This document shows positions 24,101 through 36,344 of a stretch of DNA of 64,000 nucleotides, piece after piece. The DNA comes from Sphaeroforma sirkka (Eukaryota > Opisthokonta > Ichthyosporea > Ichthyophonida), in assembly GCA_001586965.3 (NCBI GenBank), contig LUCW03002289.1, positions 1-64,000 of the forward strand. The letters are read 5' to 3'. The translations under genes were made by a program, and so were the position numbers. Each line of letters begins with the position of its first letter. The first letter of the stretch is position 1. The notes beneath the pieces are model-generated. The model was not told the DNA's origin, did not search any database, and saw only the letters and a program-made list of their open reading frames with translations.

Positions 24101-25953
24101 TTGGTACATGTTGGTAATGTGAATATATAGACTAAGAAAGTACAATCAAATTGCTATTGCAACCTATATACCGCCTCGCACACCCGCAACTTCCACTCTG
24201 CTCGCACCTGGCTCGTTGAACACGATAATCTATGGCTAGTGCACTGCGAAAGAGTTCAGTTATATATGGATGATGTTATGCGATTTTTGTACTGAGGTTA
24301 ATGCTGAATGCTCAGGAAGCTAGCTACAGTTCAATGTATGAAAGACATTGTAAAAACCCTAAATCCCTATATAATGTATGAAATGCTTCATATGATGTAG
24401 TAGAATTGATTTAACGCCGACAGTGCTTATTGATTGTAAAGGGCAACGCCAGCTGGTCAGCAGTCTGATGGCAGAATAACTGGCAAGGCCTATCACTACA
24501 TCCTGAAAGTTTTCGGTCTCAATGCGCGCAAGTTTTATGCACGGTTACAATGTATCACGCTCGGTGTGATGTCGACAGTAGATGCATCGGCACCCAAGTG
24601 TACATTAATCTGCGAAGACTGTTCAAAGTTCGAAACTTTGAGGCTGAAACGTACACCAGTTTACCAACACCAACGCTCTTTCAATCCGCACAGTACAAAT
24701 GGTATGACCCCGACAGTGTGTACATGGAAGACGCAAGCAGAGGGTTCTATGTGAGGATAACAGACAATGACGGTGTTACATTGTCTGCTGATGGGCATCA
24801 GACCTGGAACAAGTTGTGTTCGGGTACTTGGGCCGATGACAAGGACACGGTCCTCAAGACTATGGAGAGAAGAGGACCTGTTATTGTCTCTATCTCCAAC
24901 GAGTATGTGTATATGTATATAATATGTATAGGGCATATGCATGTGTCAAAAGTACGAGTATACAAGTTTTTTGTCTGAATATGGCTAACGACAGGTATAC
25001 CTTGTGAGTTTGCTGCTGCATAGCTACAAATAGAAGGGATAGATGAGCCCACGGCAGGATTTATTCGTCCTGAACACATCTGCGCTCATGTAGACAAACC
25101 GGTTGTTATCATGGAGACAGGTGGTGCATAATTTGTATTGCGACGACAAATATGTCCATACAACACTAACACAACAAATTGATTGTTCGGTACACGTGTA
25201 CGTGTGCACCGGTGTCTACGTGGTTGTAAGCAGTCAGTGGACCATTTCTTTATTATACGTGCATAAGAGCAATTATACTTCACTTCATATGAACTCATCC
25301 ATGTCTGTCAACCAATACCAAAACGTCATTTCTCAGCGGAAATCCAATCGTGAATCTGAGTTCCGTTGTGCCCCTGGCGCTGGTGAAGTTCATCGTCAAG
25401 GAGAATGGCAATCTGTTTCATCACCTAGAATTCGCACCCGAAACACATACAATTGACTTCACAGACGAATCCGTGAAACGCATGTGGAGGTATGTCTCTT
25501 CGCGTATGTCTTTGAAATATCCTGTACCTTGTTGCCGATACCCTTGTCTCCGGAAATTGTTGTGCGTACATGATTTGTTGTTCAATGTGTGTTGGGCCTG
25601 TCGTATCCAATTTGGCGTTTTGAATCTTACACGCTTTTGCAACAAAGCATCAACCTTACTTTCGCACCTGCATGATCAGTTAAAGCAGTAGCGTTACGCA
25701 TATGCCTTCAATATGTTCGGCTTCGCATCAAAGTACCGTGATTCGTATCAGTCTTCAAGTGGAATAGCATCAATATAATGACAGTTATTTGGCGCTCAAG
25801 CCCAACGTTAAAACAAAACACATCTGTGTACACATCTGGATAACCTGCAGGACGAAGCACGAGGACGCCGGTGTTGAAGCACCTGAGTTAGAGGCATACT
25901 TTGTGGAAGCGTGGGATGTGAAAGGTCACTCAGCGCGTCAAACAGTGCGATGA
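13616..25953 (+). CDS. Zinc metalloprotease, YIL108W-like (Metallopep, PF12044 type)
   Basis: A multi-exon gene for a putative zincin peptidase. The N-terminus [10 protein letters not shown] has Gly2 and Cys5/Cys6, a classic N-myristoylation plus palmitoylation signal, so the protein probably sits on a membrane. Main exons: 13616-13751, 13989-about 14050, about 15421-15511, about 16556-16629, 17395-17450, 18038-18197, about 18910-19022, 19530-19663, 19920-about 20138, 21096-21173, 21498-21546, 22123-22347, 22839-23180, 23887-24053, 24461-about 24570, 24679-about 24910, 25022-25113, about 25337-25490, 25850-25953. The zinc motif [11 protein letters not shown] is split between the exons at 21096 and 21498, and a Met-turn-like [12 protein letters not shown] follows at 22123. 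The block [18 protein letters not shown] just before the motif is typical of this family. A Thr/Pro/Ala-rich linker (22839-23180) precedes beta-rich C-terminal domains ending GHSARQTVR. Joins near 14050-16600, 18197/18910 and 25113/25337 are unresolved in phase. Confidence 0.85.
14051..15230. repeat. Intronic microsatellite block with reversed strand bias
   Basis: A long (TA)n run (14051-14160) is followed by TG-rich ATGT-type words to about 14.73 kb, then by CATA/CATG words (the complementary type) at about 14.74-15.05 kb, then TA and GT runs to 15.23 kb. It lies in the second intron of the metalloprotease gene. The many open frames here are artefacts. Confidence 0.9.
15627..15690 (+). repeat. 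Decayed copy of the 3' edge of exon 15421-15511
   Basis: The exon words CGCCTACTCGATTG near 15478, the GGTAT donor and the following AAAATTTG recur as CGCCTGGTTGATTG, GGGTATTG and AAAATTGCG about 158 bp downstream. It reads as an eroded duplicate of exon end plus donor. Confidence 0.6.
16436..16478 (+). repeat. Short decayed copy of part of exon 16556-16629
   Basis: The words ACATAGCTCTGT at 16440 recur in the exon at 16586, 146 bp away, with partial similarity in the following bases. This is weaker than the other exon-edge copies. Confidence 0.4.
17626..17690. repeat. (TTA)n microsatellite
   Basis: TTA trinucleotides in an intron of the metalloprotease gene create a Leu/Ile-only open frame that is not coding. 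Confidence 0.9.
19848..19888. repeat. (CA)n microsatellite
   Basis: CA dinucleotides lie just upstream of the acceptor of the exon at 19920. Confidence 0.9.
20215..20305 (+). repeat. Decayed copy of part of exon 19920-20138
   Basis: TAGGGCTGTTGGTTGGGAG followed by TAGTCTGTACTG near 20265 matches the exon's AGGGCTTGTTCGGTGGAGC followed by TAGTCTGCACTG near 20039 with scattered changes, about 226 bp away in the following intron. Confidence 0.55.
22590..22838 (+). repeat. Decayed tandem copies of the acceptor of exon 22839-23180
   Basis: The acceptor region CCACAGCATCC followed by CAGATATAC recurs as CCACAGTATC followed by CAGATATAT near 22609, and more weakly near 22728, giving a spacing of about 105-119 bp. 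The copies run upstream into the intron. Confidence 0.6.
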
Positions 25954-27445
25954 CCCCGTCACTTGTGCTCACATGAACTTGATAAAAGTGTTGGAAGCTA
26001 GCCCAGTCATCATAGAGCAATCAGAAATGTAGCGTCGAGCAATTAGAAATGTAGCGTCAACCTTAAGAGGTAGTAAAAATGTAGTCTTGCGGTTATTTGA
26101 TACGTATTTTATTGATAGAGGAGTCATAAAATTATCGTATAGGACGATATTTCGTTTTGTGTTCACACAGATCAAATCTCCAACGTTCAATTCTCGTGGG
26201 TTGAAGAAGTTTAGAATCAGTAGCATGTAGATGCTATCGAACTATCATAGTGACCTTATTACTGTGCTTACTGCTTGCCTGTATATTTGGACGCCTATGA
26301 GGTGGTGCAGTGGTATCTGCTACTGGTCAATTCATTGTGAGCACCAGCGGAGACAGCCACGGAATACGAAAGCCTGTGAGAGCCGGAGAAGGCTTTTTAC
26401 ACAATGGATGGAATACATCCGCCCTCAAACGGTTTATAACTTTAACGTCACCATCAACCATATCCGAGACTCTGGGGTCCATGACCTCTACTAGAGAGGT
26501 GGCAGCGTTCCAGAAACCGTATTCTTGGGTCTTTCTGCTATCAACGGGGATGCGGGGCACATTTTGGAAATCTACATTCATATCTATATATGTTAGCAAT
26601 TTTTAGTAGAGTGAACAGTGGCGAATTATCAGTACATGATAACATACTATTTCTAGAATAGAATAGGGATGCATCAGGAGGTCATAATTTCCATGGTGGG
26701 CGTTATAAGGTTTCTACCCGACCAGATTACGGGCTGAAATTGAATCTGCGATAGTCTTTATTTTTGTGAGTATTGGAGCGAGAGCAAGTCAATGTTTGGA
26801 AAAGTGGGGCCGAAGATTGTTAGAGAGTCAGTTATTTATGAGCTTCAAAAAAGAAGTGTTTTACTGTTGCGCCTGCTCGAGAATTTTAAAAATATTTGAA
26901 CTATCTCGTATCTGACATTATTCCTGTCATGACTAATTCATTGAACAGGGGAAACCCGAAACCCCTCTTTTAAGAAAAATCATTTATATTACATTTTATA
27001 TTGTTCAATATATGCTCCGCATTGCAATTCCGATGAATATATGGGACAGAAAGAGTCCTGCACCTCGGGGTAGAGGGCAGGCTGACACCGTCTAGAAGAG
27101 AACAAGACTCAAGCCTAATTAGAGCAAGTGATCCTATTGGACTAATTAGTTGTTCACTCCATCAGGCTGATGGTCTTAGTATTTACCCGCGAGCCTTGCT
27201 ATTAGGCTCGACAGGTAGTCCCAGGAGGGCTCATTGGTGCACACTTAGAGATTGAGAACATTCGAGCTAAATATCTAATTCAGTTTAATAAAGGAAAGGT
27301 GTACTTTTAGTTAAATAAATGAAAGGTGTACTTTCAGAAGATGACACTCGAACTACAGTATGGTTTTATTCAAATCAAGAAATATAAACTAGAAACTTCG
27401 GTCCGCAGCCCGCAGATTTGGATAATCGGATCACTGATAGCCATG
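25954..27445. other. Spacer after the metalloprotease gene
   Basis: This should hold the 3' end of the metalloprotease transcript. Minus-strand frames at 26327-26599 (segment DSRKTQEYGFWNAATSLVEV) and 25969-26226 (segment NPRELNVGDLICVN) have protein-like composition, but are not joined and match no family I can name. They may be fossil fragments. Near 27285-27345 the phrase AAAGGTGTACTTT occurs twice. Confidence 0.35.
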
Positions 27446-27588
27446 TGTAAAAATACGGCCTCCGGTCAGTCTAAAATATCAAGATCAAATGAGATAACAC
27501 ATCGGTTTTTATTAGTATTTATAATAATTTAATATAAGCTCTTTTTCCAATATTTACAAAGTGTTCTAAATTCACTTTGATGGCTCCT
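27446..27588 (+). repeat. Inverted fragment of the LTR
   Basis: About 142 bp are the reverse complement of the last 142-145 bp of the adjoining LTR (28024-28167), beginning TGTAAAAATACGG. The fragment directly abuts the left LTR, so the left flank begins with a head-to-head piece of the same repeat family. Confidence 0.8.
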
Positions 27589-27589
27589 A

Positions 27590-28167
27590 TGTAAACTTCG
27601 ATGGATATTTCTATGTTTAAACTATGTTATATAAACTAAGATACAATTTAAGTCAGTTAGGATTTGGCAGTGGTAGCTTGTGTCAGAATGATCGGGACTG
27701 CCTCTTGGTAAGAGCCTTAATATCCTCGATCACACATGACGTACCTCTAGCTGTTCTTTATTAAATAATTTTCACTAGAAGTACTAAGCTTTCATGACCA
27801 CATGCCTAATTTATATTAGCTAATACATTGGCTAATATAAATAAAGTTCCATCTGAAGAAAAGTTATAAAAAGAAAAAGACTTATTGGATTCTGGAGATT
27901 GGCGGAAAGACCAAAACCTGTAAGTAGTAGTTCAGATATTATAAAATTTAGTTTATAATATTTTACATCTACTATCGTCTCAAATAGATCCAAGTAAATG
28001 AGTCATACGAAATACTCAGGCTATTGGAGCCATCAAAGTGAATTTAGAACACTTTGGAAATATTGGAAAAAGAATATGTATTAAATTATTATAAATACAA
28101 TTAAAAATCAATGTGGTAGCTCATTTGATCTTGATATTTTAGACTGACCGGAGACCGTATTGCAACA
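27590..28167 (-). repeat. LTR (3' LTR of the element)
   Basis: A direct repeat of the segment at 34818-35408. It begins TGTAAACTTCG and ends GCAACA, giving the usual TG...CA ends. A segment near 27.8 kb is shorter than in the other LTR. Confidence 0.85.
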
Positions 28168-31100
28168 TAGCCCCCAGTAGCTTTTAGGACTACGGACGTA
28201 CGTGAAGGTACGATCTAGTTCGTAAAGCGAAAACCAAAGTAAAACGGTTTCGGTCATGGCTTATCGAGTAAGTACGTGTCTATATGTATGAGTTCAAGAC
28301 TCATGTCGTACTCTATGTCGTTTAGTATTTGGTCCAGTGACCATTTCCGATGTAGGTGTCTTACGTTTATTACTTGGTTGTAAAGGTAATAACCAAAGGT
28401 TGTTTTTCATCAGAAAGTAAGTTCGAAGAATTTTCTGCTCTGTTGGTAATCAAATCAGAAAGCTTAGTCACATAGTAAGTAGGTGGCAAATAGGGAATTT
28501 CAGATCCATCCGGGTTTGTAGTCACCTGAGGAAACTCTTTCCGTTTATTTCGTGTGTTCTTATTTAAACGCTTATTACATTTCTTATTAAAAATACGAAG
28601 GAAGTCGCGAGATTCACAAAATGCATTGGAGGATAGCCAAGCTACTGTTCCATTCATAAAACGGGTCTTGTAGTAAGTGTAACCGTCTTCGGATGTTTTG
28701 TCAATTATATCTTTGACTTGTGACTCCATATCTGGGACATCAGAATCAAATGATCGAGCAAATGAGAGTTCGAAGGTAGGGATACGGTGAGTGTCTAGAA
28801 TAGTTGCGCTAGTACCATCTATGTTATTCACTTTGTAAGTATCACTCTTCTCATCACAAAAGGTCCGATTGTCTTAGAAGAGAGTTCGGTATCGTTGGCA
28901 TTGCGATTTATAATGTTAACATAATCGCCAACTTTGAACTAAACAAAGTTCTTAGTGTTATTCCATCGGTCATACGCTTTAAGTAGGACACGATTTTTGT
29001 GCTCGAGTAAACAGGGGTAAACAACGTTCTGCATATGCTCGACCTATTGTAGCCACGGAGTAACGTGTTTATCGGGCGTAGTTTTGTCAAACATTGCTTG
29101 TAATTGACTATAGCGGCCAAAGAAATAGTGAAACGGGAGTGTTCCAGTTTTAGGATTCATGCAGTTATTCATTTGAGTCTGAACCCATTTCAAATGATAA
29201 GGCCACATATCCTCAACGTCATCTAGTGCGGTACGCAATAGCTTCGTTAGTTCTCTATGACGTGTCTCATTTGCACCCTGCGTTTGAGGTTTATAAGGAA
29301 CACCACGCCTATGGGTCATGCCTTATACGAGTATAAGTGCCTCCATTACGTCGGTACAAAACTCACTACCGTTGTCAGAACATAGTACTCGGGGGAAACC
29401 GAAGTCATTAAAGACGTGATAACATAACTCTGCTACTGTTTGTGGGCGTTTGTTCGGTTTTGCATAAAGCAAGTTATAGCCCGAAGCCACACATAAGTGA
29501 TGACAGATATATACATGGCCAGTATGCTTGGATCGCGGGAGTTTAACCAAATCTACTATGACTCGGGGCATCGGTCGGTCTTCTGTCACACTTTTTAGGG
29601 GCGCCCAACCGTAGCGCTCGATCTTGTTCTTTTCACAATCAGTACAGCGTCGGTATACTTCACGTATGGTTTCTTTCAGCGCCGGGTGATCAAGCCCTGT
29701 ACGAATAGCCATCTTATCAGTGTGCTCATATGCTCGATGAGTTAAATTATGTATTATTTTAACTCTATTCTCGAGCTCCTCTAAGTCAGTCAGATTCTGT
29801 GTAACGCTGGCTGAATGAACCATAGTCACGTTAGATAGAGCAACTTCAGTATAAGGAGGAGTAGACTCCTGAGATGCGTAATTAACAACATTAGATTGTT
29901 GAAGTATCTTCAGTTGTTTCGCAACTCCTGGCAGTTCTTTAAGCTGCACTTTAAGAAGTTGAGTGCGAGATTCAGGTTCTCTTAGAGCTTTGAGTCTTTG
30001 ATCCATGGCCTTAGCTAGTTCCATGTTTTTACGATCTAATGCCGTCTCAATCGGCATCACCTCGACTGCATTCTTGTTGGGTGCATGTGTTGTACGAGTC
30101 TTGAGCTTTTGTTCAAACTCCTTAGACTCCTCTAGTTTAGCTAAGGACTCGGTTAAGGGTTTCCACTTAGTGGTACCTGCAGGACCAATGCGACAAATGA
30201 TTGTGTGTTTCCAAGGTGTCTTAGAATAGGATGCCTGATACAAGAAAAACCTTAAGACATAGATAGGCTCGTCTTGTATCATATTAATTAAATCACGTAT
30301 CCATGGGTCGGAGATATGTAAGGGACAACACAGCGTAATAGTAGACTTAGTAATATTCACATAATTTAACAACTAGGTGGATTAGCCCACGCATTACGCT
30401 TTGATAAGTCAAGTTGAAAGGCATCACCTTTAGAATGAGTCAACGACCTATAATCAGAAACCTGTTTGTTATGTTCTGCGGCGAACATATCAATAGTAAA
30501 TGGACCCCATCTTGATTGAGCAAGGTTAAACCATTTCGTATTAAGCATTCAATCGGTTGCTAGTAACTCTTTAACTGTTTTCTGGTTGTCAGGGACAAGT
30601 CGAAAGAGCATGTCAGGAAGATGATCATGTATTCCTGGTATGTGTGTAATGTTAAAAGCAAACTTAGCAATAATGTCATGCCAGTGGCTCACCAACTATG
30701 AATCAGAATTCATGTCTTTTAAATATGTTAAAGACTTTTCATCACAGGCGACAGTGAAGTAACTCCTATAAAGGTAGTCTTTAAACTGTCTTAGCGCAGT
30801 AACTATAGCAAGGAGCTCTTGTTTAACGGTAGGGTAATTCCGTTGACTCTTATTATAACCTTATTATAACTCTTGCTAAAGAATTGTATGTAACGTGTTT
30901 TACCATTTATCGGTTGGTATAGCACTCCACCTATCGCGCGGTCTGAAGCGTCGGTTGCTACTTGTAATGGGACGCCATCCACAGGGTATTGCATGATGGA
31001 TGCGTCCATTACTTTACTTTTGACTAGCTTGAATGCATCATCACATTCTCTAGTCCAGACTTTTTCCAAAGGTCCTTTGTGCAGTCGTAGGTGAAAGGCT

Positions 31101-34100
31101 TTAAGTAATGAGAAAGATGAGGTACCGAACCCGAGAAGAAGTTAACAAACCCACACACAGAGTTCACATCTTGTCCTCGTTAATCTTAAGTTTGGCATGG
31201 TTTAGTCGCTTTAAGACTTCCTTAACGAGTTTAGCATGTTCATATGCTGTCTTTGTAAAGATTATATCATCTGAATATACTGATACATTATCCAACAGGT
31301 CCGCAAATAGTTCCATCATAACTTGTTGGAAGAAAGAAGGTTATGTGTAAGCCTTCAGGTGCACCTTTAAAGTCTGGTACTTCTTACCTTGGCAAGTAAA
31401 GGAAAAGTATTTCCTATGCGGCTCATATATTTGTAATTGATGTGATGCAGCTTTTTAAGTCTACCTTAAAAAGATCATCGCACCTTCCATTTTGCGTAGT
31501 ATCTCGCTTATCTTGTTAAACAAAACTATGTTGCGGAATTAGTTTGTTGATTGGCGACAGGTCTAGTACTACTCTTGTTTTACTAAACGTTCCATCAGAT
31601 TTATATTGATCGACCGCCAAAGAGAGAAAAGTTAACTGGGGTTGCATCATAATTGATTTCAATTAGATCCTGTTTTAACCAATCTTCGATTTGGGTTTTG
31701 ACAACGTCTTTGTGTCTCCAACTCACGTAGTTATGTGAAGGACACTTTAATTTAGAGAAGTCGACGTTTGTTAAGTCAAGTCTAACGTACCCATTAGAGA
31801 ACTATAAACATACACCAGTCAGTTATTGCAATCTTCCTGTTTTGTATAATTAAGTCTACTCTTGTTTTACTAAACGTTCCATCAGATTTATATTGATCGA
31901 CCTCTAAGAGAGCTAAGTTAACTGGGGCTGCATCATAATTGATTTCAATTAGACCCTGTTTTAACCAATCTAAAATTTGGGTTTTGACAACGACTTTGTG
32001 TCTCCAACTCACGTAGTTATGTGAAGGACACTTTAACTTAAAGAAGTCGACGTTTGTTAAGTCAAGCTTAACGTACCCGTTAGAGAACTTGAACATGCAC
32101 CAGTCAGTTATTGCAATCTTCCTGTTTTGTATAATTAAGTCCATGATTATATCGGTAAAGTGAGGAATCGTATCTTTTGCTACACCTTCCGGAGGTTTAG
32201 GTATCTTTAACATGTTATCATCTGACTGATCTTTATTTGGGTCTAGCCTATTAGGTAGACCAGCGAGAGTTATACCTAAACTGAGAAGATCAGTCATACC
32301 TATAATTGAATCGTATTTCTGAGACATGTCAGTAACGATTAGGTGAGTCTTTACTTCTCTTCTATCTCTGACAATTCATATAGGGTTTGCACTATTGTAC
32401 ATAGTCAATGGCTTGTAAATACTTTCGTATAGGTATGCACTAGTAAGGTAATGCCTAGCAACCTTGCCACCGTTTACATAGTCAATGGCTACTTCGCAAG
32501 TGGTAACTTTGTCATTTCCCAAAATCAAGTTAGTTGTTTCGTTATGGATAGCCATATCTGTAGCGTAGGCTACTCGGCGTGAGATAGCAGAGACTTCAGC
32601 CCCTGGATCAAAAAAAAAGTGCTATAAACTTTTCTCCATTTACATAAACGGTTTGAAATATACGTTCATCTCTTTTGGTATGGATTTTATCGAACTTTTT
32701 CTCATAATCTTGCTCTAGTGCACACATATAGAACTGTCAGTGCTTAAATTGGACGTCCGGCATGTTCTTACAATCATCTTTGTGCCAACCGTTAGTACCC
32801 TTGCAAGTAGTACACTCTTTCATTTAGTCTCAAAGTTTGGCTTGCCTGGTGCACACTTAACAGAGTCGTGTTACCATTCCACTTGCCATCACGTTTAGTG
32901 AGGTTGTAACACACACTTCTTGCAAGGTGCTCTCTCCTTCCTTTCACCCTTTGGTTCAGTAAAAGTAGAGCCTTTACCACCTACAGCAGTAGTGCAAGGT
33001 TTCTTAGTATTACGCGCAGTGTTATTCTCTGTCGCGGTACGCTTAGCGGGCTGGGTAAAGCTCAAGGTACTAAGTACTCTAGTAGAGGAGTTGGTATGCT
33101 TTTAAACTATCTTCTCAAAGACAGACCAAGGCATAGATCGCAATTTACCATAAGCTATAATATCATCATTGACCTTCTTAAATAGGCTAGCCCCCAGAGT
33201 CTCCATCATCTGACAAATTAATAAATATTCGCCAGTATAGGTACGACCTCCCATCCGAGTGTTCATATGTGTCATATGAGCTAGAGCACCTCAAATAGTA
33301 GTATCGTTTGCAAAGGTCTTGCGAGACTCTAGATGTTCACGGTCACGTGCATCTTCAAAGAAAGCGTTAAGTATATTATTCTCTGGCGCCAGGGTAGGGC
33401 TTTCCAGTTAGGCTCATAGGCCTTCAAGATAGTTATCCATTCCTCTGACTCACAGAAATGGATAAAGGCATTTATCATCTGCTTATCCTTAAGGCTGGCA
33501 GACTCCTTAAGTTGGTCGAAGGCCTTCAGTGTCTACACTGTACTCTCATTAGTAGAGAAATCGACCTCAGCCTTTACGTTACCTAGCTGCTTTATAAAGC
33601 TTGGTTCGAAGCGTTCACGAGGTTCACGCTCAGTGCTACGGGCTGCTAGTGCCAAGATGGAGTCTATCTCCTTTCTCTTGTAATCGATTAGATAGCGAAT
33701 GTTATCCGCTTTCTTATCGTTAAGGTCAGAGTCATTCAATAGACGGTCCTCAAGGACTTGCATACCAGAACGTATTAGCCTGAGACGTTGTTGTCTGGTT
33801 CTCACTTCCTCGTCTTCAGTGCTAGAGTGGGTACTCTCTAGTCAGGTACTAGTATAACGATTATACCAGGGTTAGATGGTAAATGAGGATCGATGTTATG
33901 AGGGTGGTAAGCCTCTGACAGGGTTAGGTTTGTCGAGAGGGTGGTCGATTGTAGCTTCCAAGCTATAGAGATTAAATATTAAGGTTGTACCCACTTCACC
34001 AGTGGTAACTGGCTCAGTGGTAATCCTGTTGGCTGGTAAATCTGTGGGCCTCAGGTCCGACTTTTCGGTATAGGAAGAATATCGGCCACGTGGGATAAGA

Positions 34101-34817
34101 TCGAAGAGTCAGAAACTGCGGCAGCGGCTAGCTCCTTTAAAACCTCATCTTTGCGTCGAGATTGATAAAATCAAACCACTCGTTGTCGAGTTACGGCGTC
34201 CCCAACATTTGCGTCTTCCGCCCCAACATTCGGTGGCGAGGCAGATAGGTGGATTGGGCTGACTTTCAGTAGTAATAAACCGTCGATCTCGAGACGATTC
34301 CTCCACTTATTCAGGAGATATAGCCTTTCCAATATCTGACTTTTCGCGGTCAGATGGCGAGCTGATGCCCTGGGCTGCACTACTAGGAGACACACGGACG
34401 CTGGCGAGCATTTTCGCGGCAGTTGAGACCCCCTCTTCCAAGGGTTTAGGGTCCGACGAGTCATCCTCAGAGTTTTCATCAGAACCAAGCTCAGAAACGG
34501 CGTCCTCTACAGCTTCAACGGCAGGCTCAGTACCAGACGGACCAGTGTCCCCAGTAACCTCAGGAACCTCAACAGGCTTAGCAGGCTTAGAGCTGGCGGC
34601 TCCCTTGCCTTTAGAATTTCCTTTAGCCATAGTAATAGCTCAAGAACAGGAAAATTAATAAGGTCTAGGTATAGTGACTAGCGTGTAACTTACTTTAGGG
34701 TAGTATAGCCACTATGAGGTAGTATAGAATACTTACAGTCCGGTCGCTGGATAGTAAGCAATTATTAGACAGTCTATAAGCAGTACACTACGGTAACTAC
34801 TAAATAACTGAAAAATA

Positions 34818-35408
34818 TGTAAAGTTCGATGGATATTTCTGTTTTAAACTATGTTATATAAACTAAGATACAATCTAAGTCAGTTAGGATTTAGCAGTGG
34901 TAGCTTGTGTCAGAATGATTGGGACTGCCTCTTGGTAAGAGCCTTAATATCCTCGATCACACAGGACGTACCTCTAGCTGTTCTTTATTAAATAATTTTC
35001 ACTAGAAGTACTAAGCTTTCATGACCACATGCCTAATTTGTAGATAGACATAATAACGTAAGTCAAGTTAATACATTGGCTAATATAAATAAAGTTTCAT
35101 CTGAAGAAAAGTTAAAAAAAGAAAAGACTTATTGGATTCTTGGCGGAAAGACCAAAACCTGAAAGTAGTAGTTCAAAGATTATAAAATTTAGTTTATAAT
35201 ATCCTACATCTACTATCGTCTCAAATAAGTCCAAGTAAATGAGTCATACCAAATACTCAGGCTATTGGAGCCATCAAAGTGAATTTGGAACACTTTGGAA
35301 ATATTGGAAAAAGAATTTGTATTAAATTATTTTAAATACAATTAAAAGCCAATATGTTATCTCATTTGATCTTGATATTTTAGACTGAACGGAGACCGTA
35401 TTTCTACA
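34818..35408 (-). repeat. LTR (5' LTR of the element)
   Basis: A direct repeat of 27590-28167 with TG...CA ends (TGTAAAGTTCG to TTCTACA). In the minus-strand orientation it is the upstream LTR. Confidence 0.85.
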
Positions 35409-35467
35409 TATAGTAGTCAAGGAGTAAGTGTTGTAAACCTCTGCCAGGGATTATTGATAAGGTTGGT

Positions 35468-35547
35468 GTATTCGTACAGTGTATTCAAATGGCTAGTCAA
35501 TATGGGCGTATTCGTACAGTGTATTCAAATGGCTAGTCAATATGGCT
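35468..35547. repeat. 40-bp tandem duplication
   Basis: The unit beginning GTATTCGTACAGTG occurs twice in a row with almost no change, just outside the LTR element. Confidence 0.9.
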
Positions 35548-35631
35548 ATAAAGTGGATACTGCAATTGTCAACATTCATGCAAAGGTTTACGGGCACATG
35601 ACTTTGCATATCATCCTCTCTGTCGAGGTCC

Positions 35632-35745
35632 TATCTTAACACATGGCAGCGTTTGTCAGTACACTCCCTTCGCGTTGACTAAGCGTTTTATCTTAACACG
35701 TGGCAGCGTTTATCAGTACACTTCCTTCGCGTTGGCTAAGCGTTT
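35632..35745. repeat. 57-bp tandem duplication
   Basis: The unit beginning TATCTTAACAC occurs twice in a row with a handful of differences. It lies between the retroelement and the monooxygenase pseudogene. Confidence 0.9.
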
Positions 35746-35749
35746 CATT

Positions 35750-36340
35750 GTTTGCTAGTGGATCATTTGTGCATGCAGTCGAGCATATTTTGAGCGCAGT
35801 TTCTATATTACCCAGCCATTTTTACTACTTATCTAATAATTTAGGAGTCAAGTATGGAGTCACTTAGCAAAATTGTTCTCATGCACTGCAGTTTGGCAAT
35901 TAACGGTGGCTCGAGCATTAAGGATTCGATCGCAATATCAAGAGTATGCCTTTTGCAAGTCGAGAGGGCGAAGGGGAAAATAGACTGGCGTTACGGTATA
36001 CTTAATGTATCGATCCATATGCAACACGTTTATGTCTTCGTCAATTCGTTTATAATAGTAAGTACATAAATAATATATTCTTTCGGTAAAAGGTCGGATA
36101 CCGGGCCGGTGCTTAATACCAATTTACCGGTATATATCAAGTAAAACTATAACTTTGTATTGAGGTTATTTTTTATAGTCTTTCTCAAGAATTGAACAAA
36201 AAAAATAGGAAAATCGGAATAACAAAGTGTTACGTTTAACTTGACTTACAAAGCCAAAAACCATAATTCAGGACCAACTAAGAATATGGTCTTGATATAG
36301 AGATATGAATTATTCCATTCTAACGATCTCCACAATCTGG
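35750..36340. other. Spacer upstream of the monooxygenase relic
   Basis: Plus-strand frame 35854-36069 is open for 71 codons but shows no recognisable feature. It might contain an upstream exon of the relic. Nothing else is seen. Confidence 0.3.
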
Positions 36341-36344
36341 GTTC

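Larger units (their letters stand above)
27590..35408 (-). mobile_element. Broken Ty3/gypsy LTR retroelement (chromovirus-like)
   Basis: A fossil LTR retroelement of about 7.8 kb, transcribed on the minus strand. Order along that strand: LTR, gag-like region (about 34.6-33.0 kb, acidic Ser/Glu-rich start), a protease region (about 33-32.4 kb), reverse transcriptase (about 32.3-31.1 kb), RNase H (about 31.1-30.4 kb, with DASDRAIGG), integrase (about 30.4-29.0 kb, with an HHCC-type zinc finger and acidic catalytic segments), a chromodomain-like tail (about 28.8-28.4 kb), LTR. Integrase downstream of reverse transcriptase is the Ty3/gypsy (Metaviridae) order. It is broken, with many interruptions (of the order of ten or more). 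The LTRs differ by a few percent plus small indels by eye, so the insertion is not recent. Target-site duplication is not visible. Confidence 0.9.

Noticed and set aside
23887-25953. Jacalin lectin domain at the C-terminus of the metalloprotease
   Set aside because: Some relatives are described with one, but the beta-rich C-terminal exons here do not show a jacalin pattern that I can recognise.
26231-26606. Opposed open frames on both strands at 26.3-26.6 kb
   Set aside because: The minus-strand frame has fair composition, but there are no splice sites, motifs or neighbours to support it. It is mentioned only as a possible fossil fragment.
27590-35408. DIRS-type element, because of the inverted LTR piece
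   Set aside because: The element has direct TG...CA LTRs and a DDE-type integrase region downstream of reverse transcriptase, which is the Ty3/gypsy layout. I saw no tyrosine recombinase.
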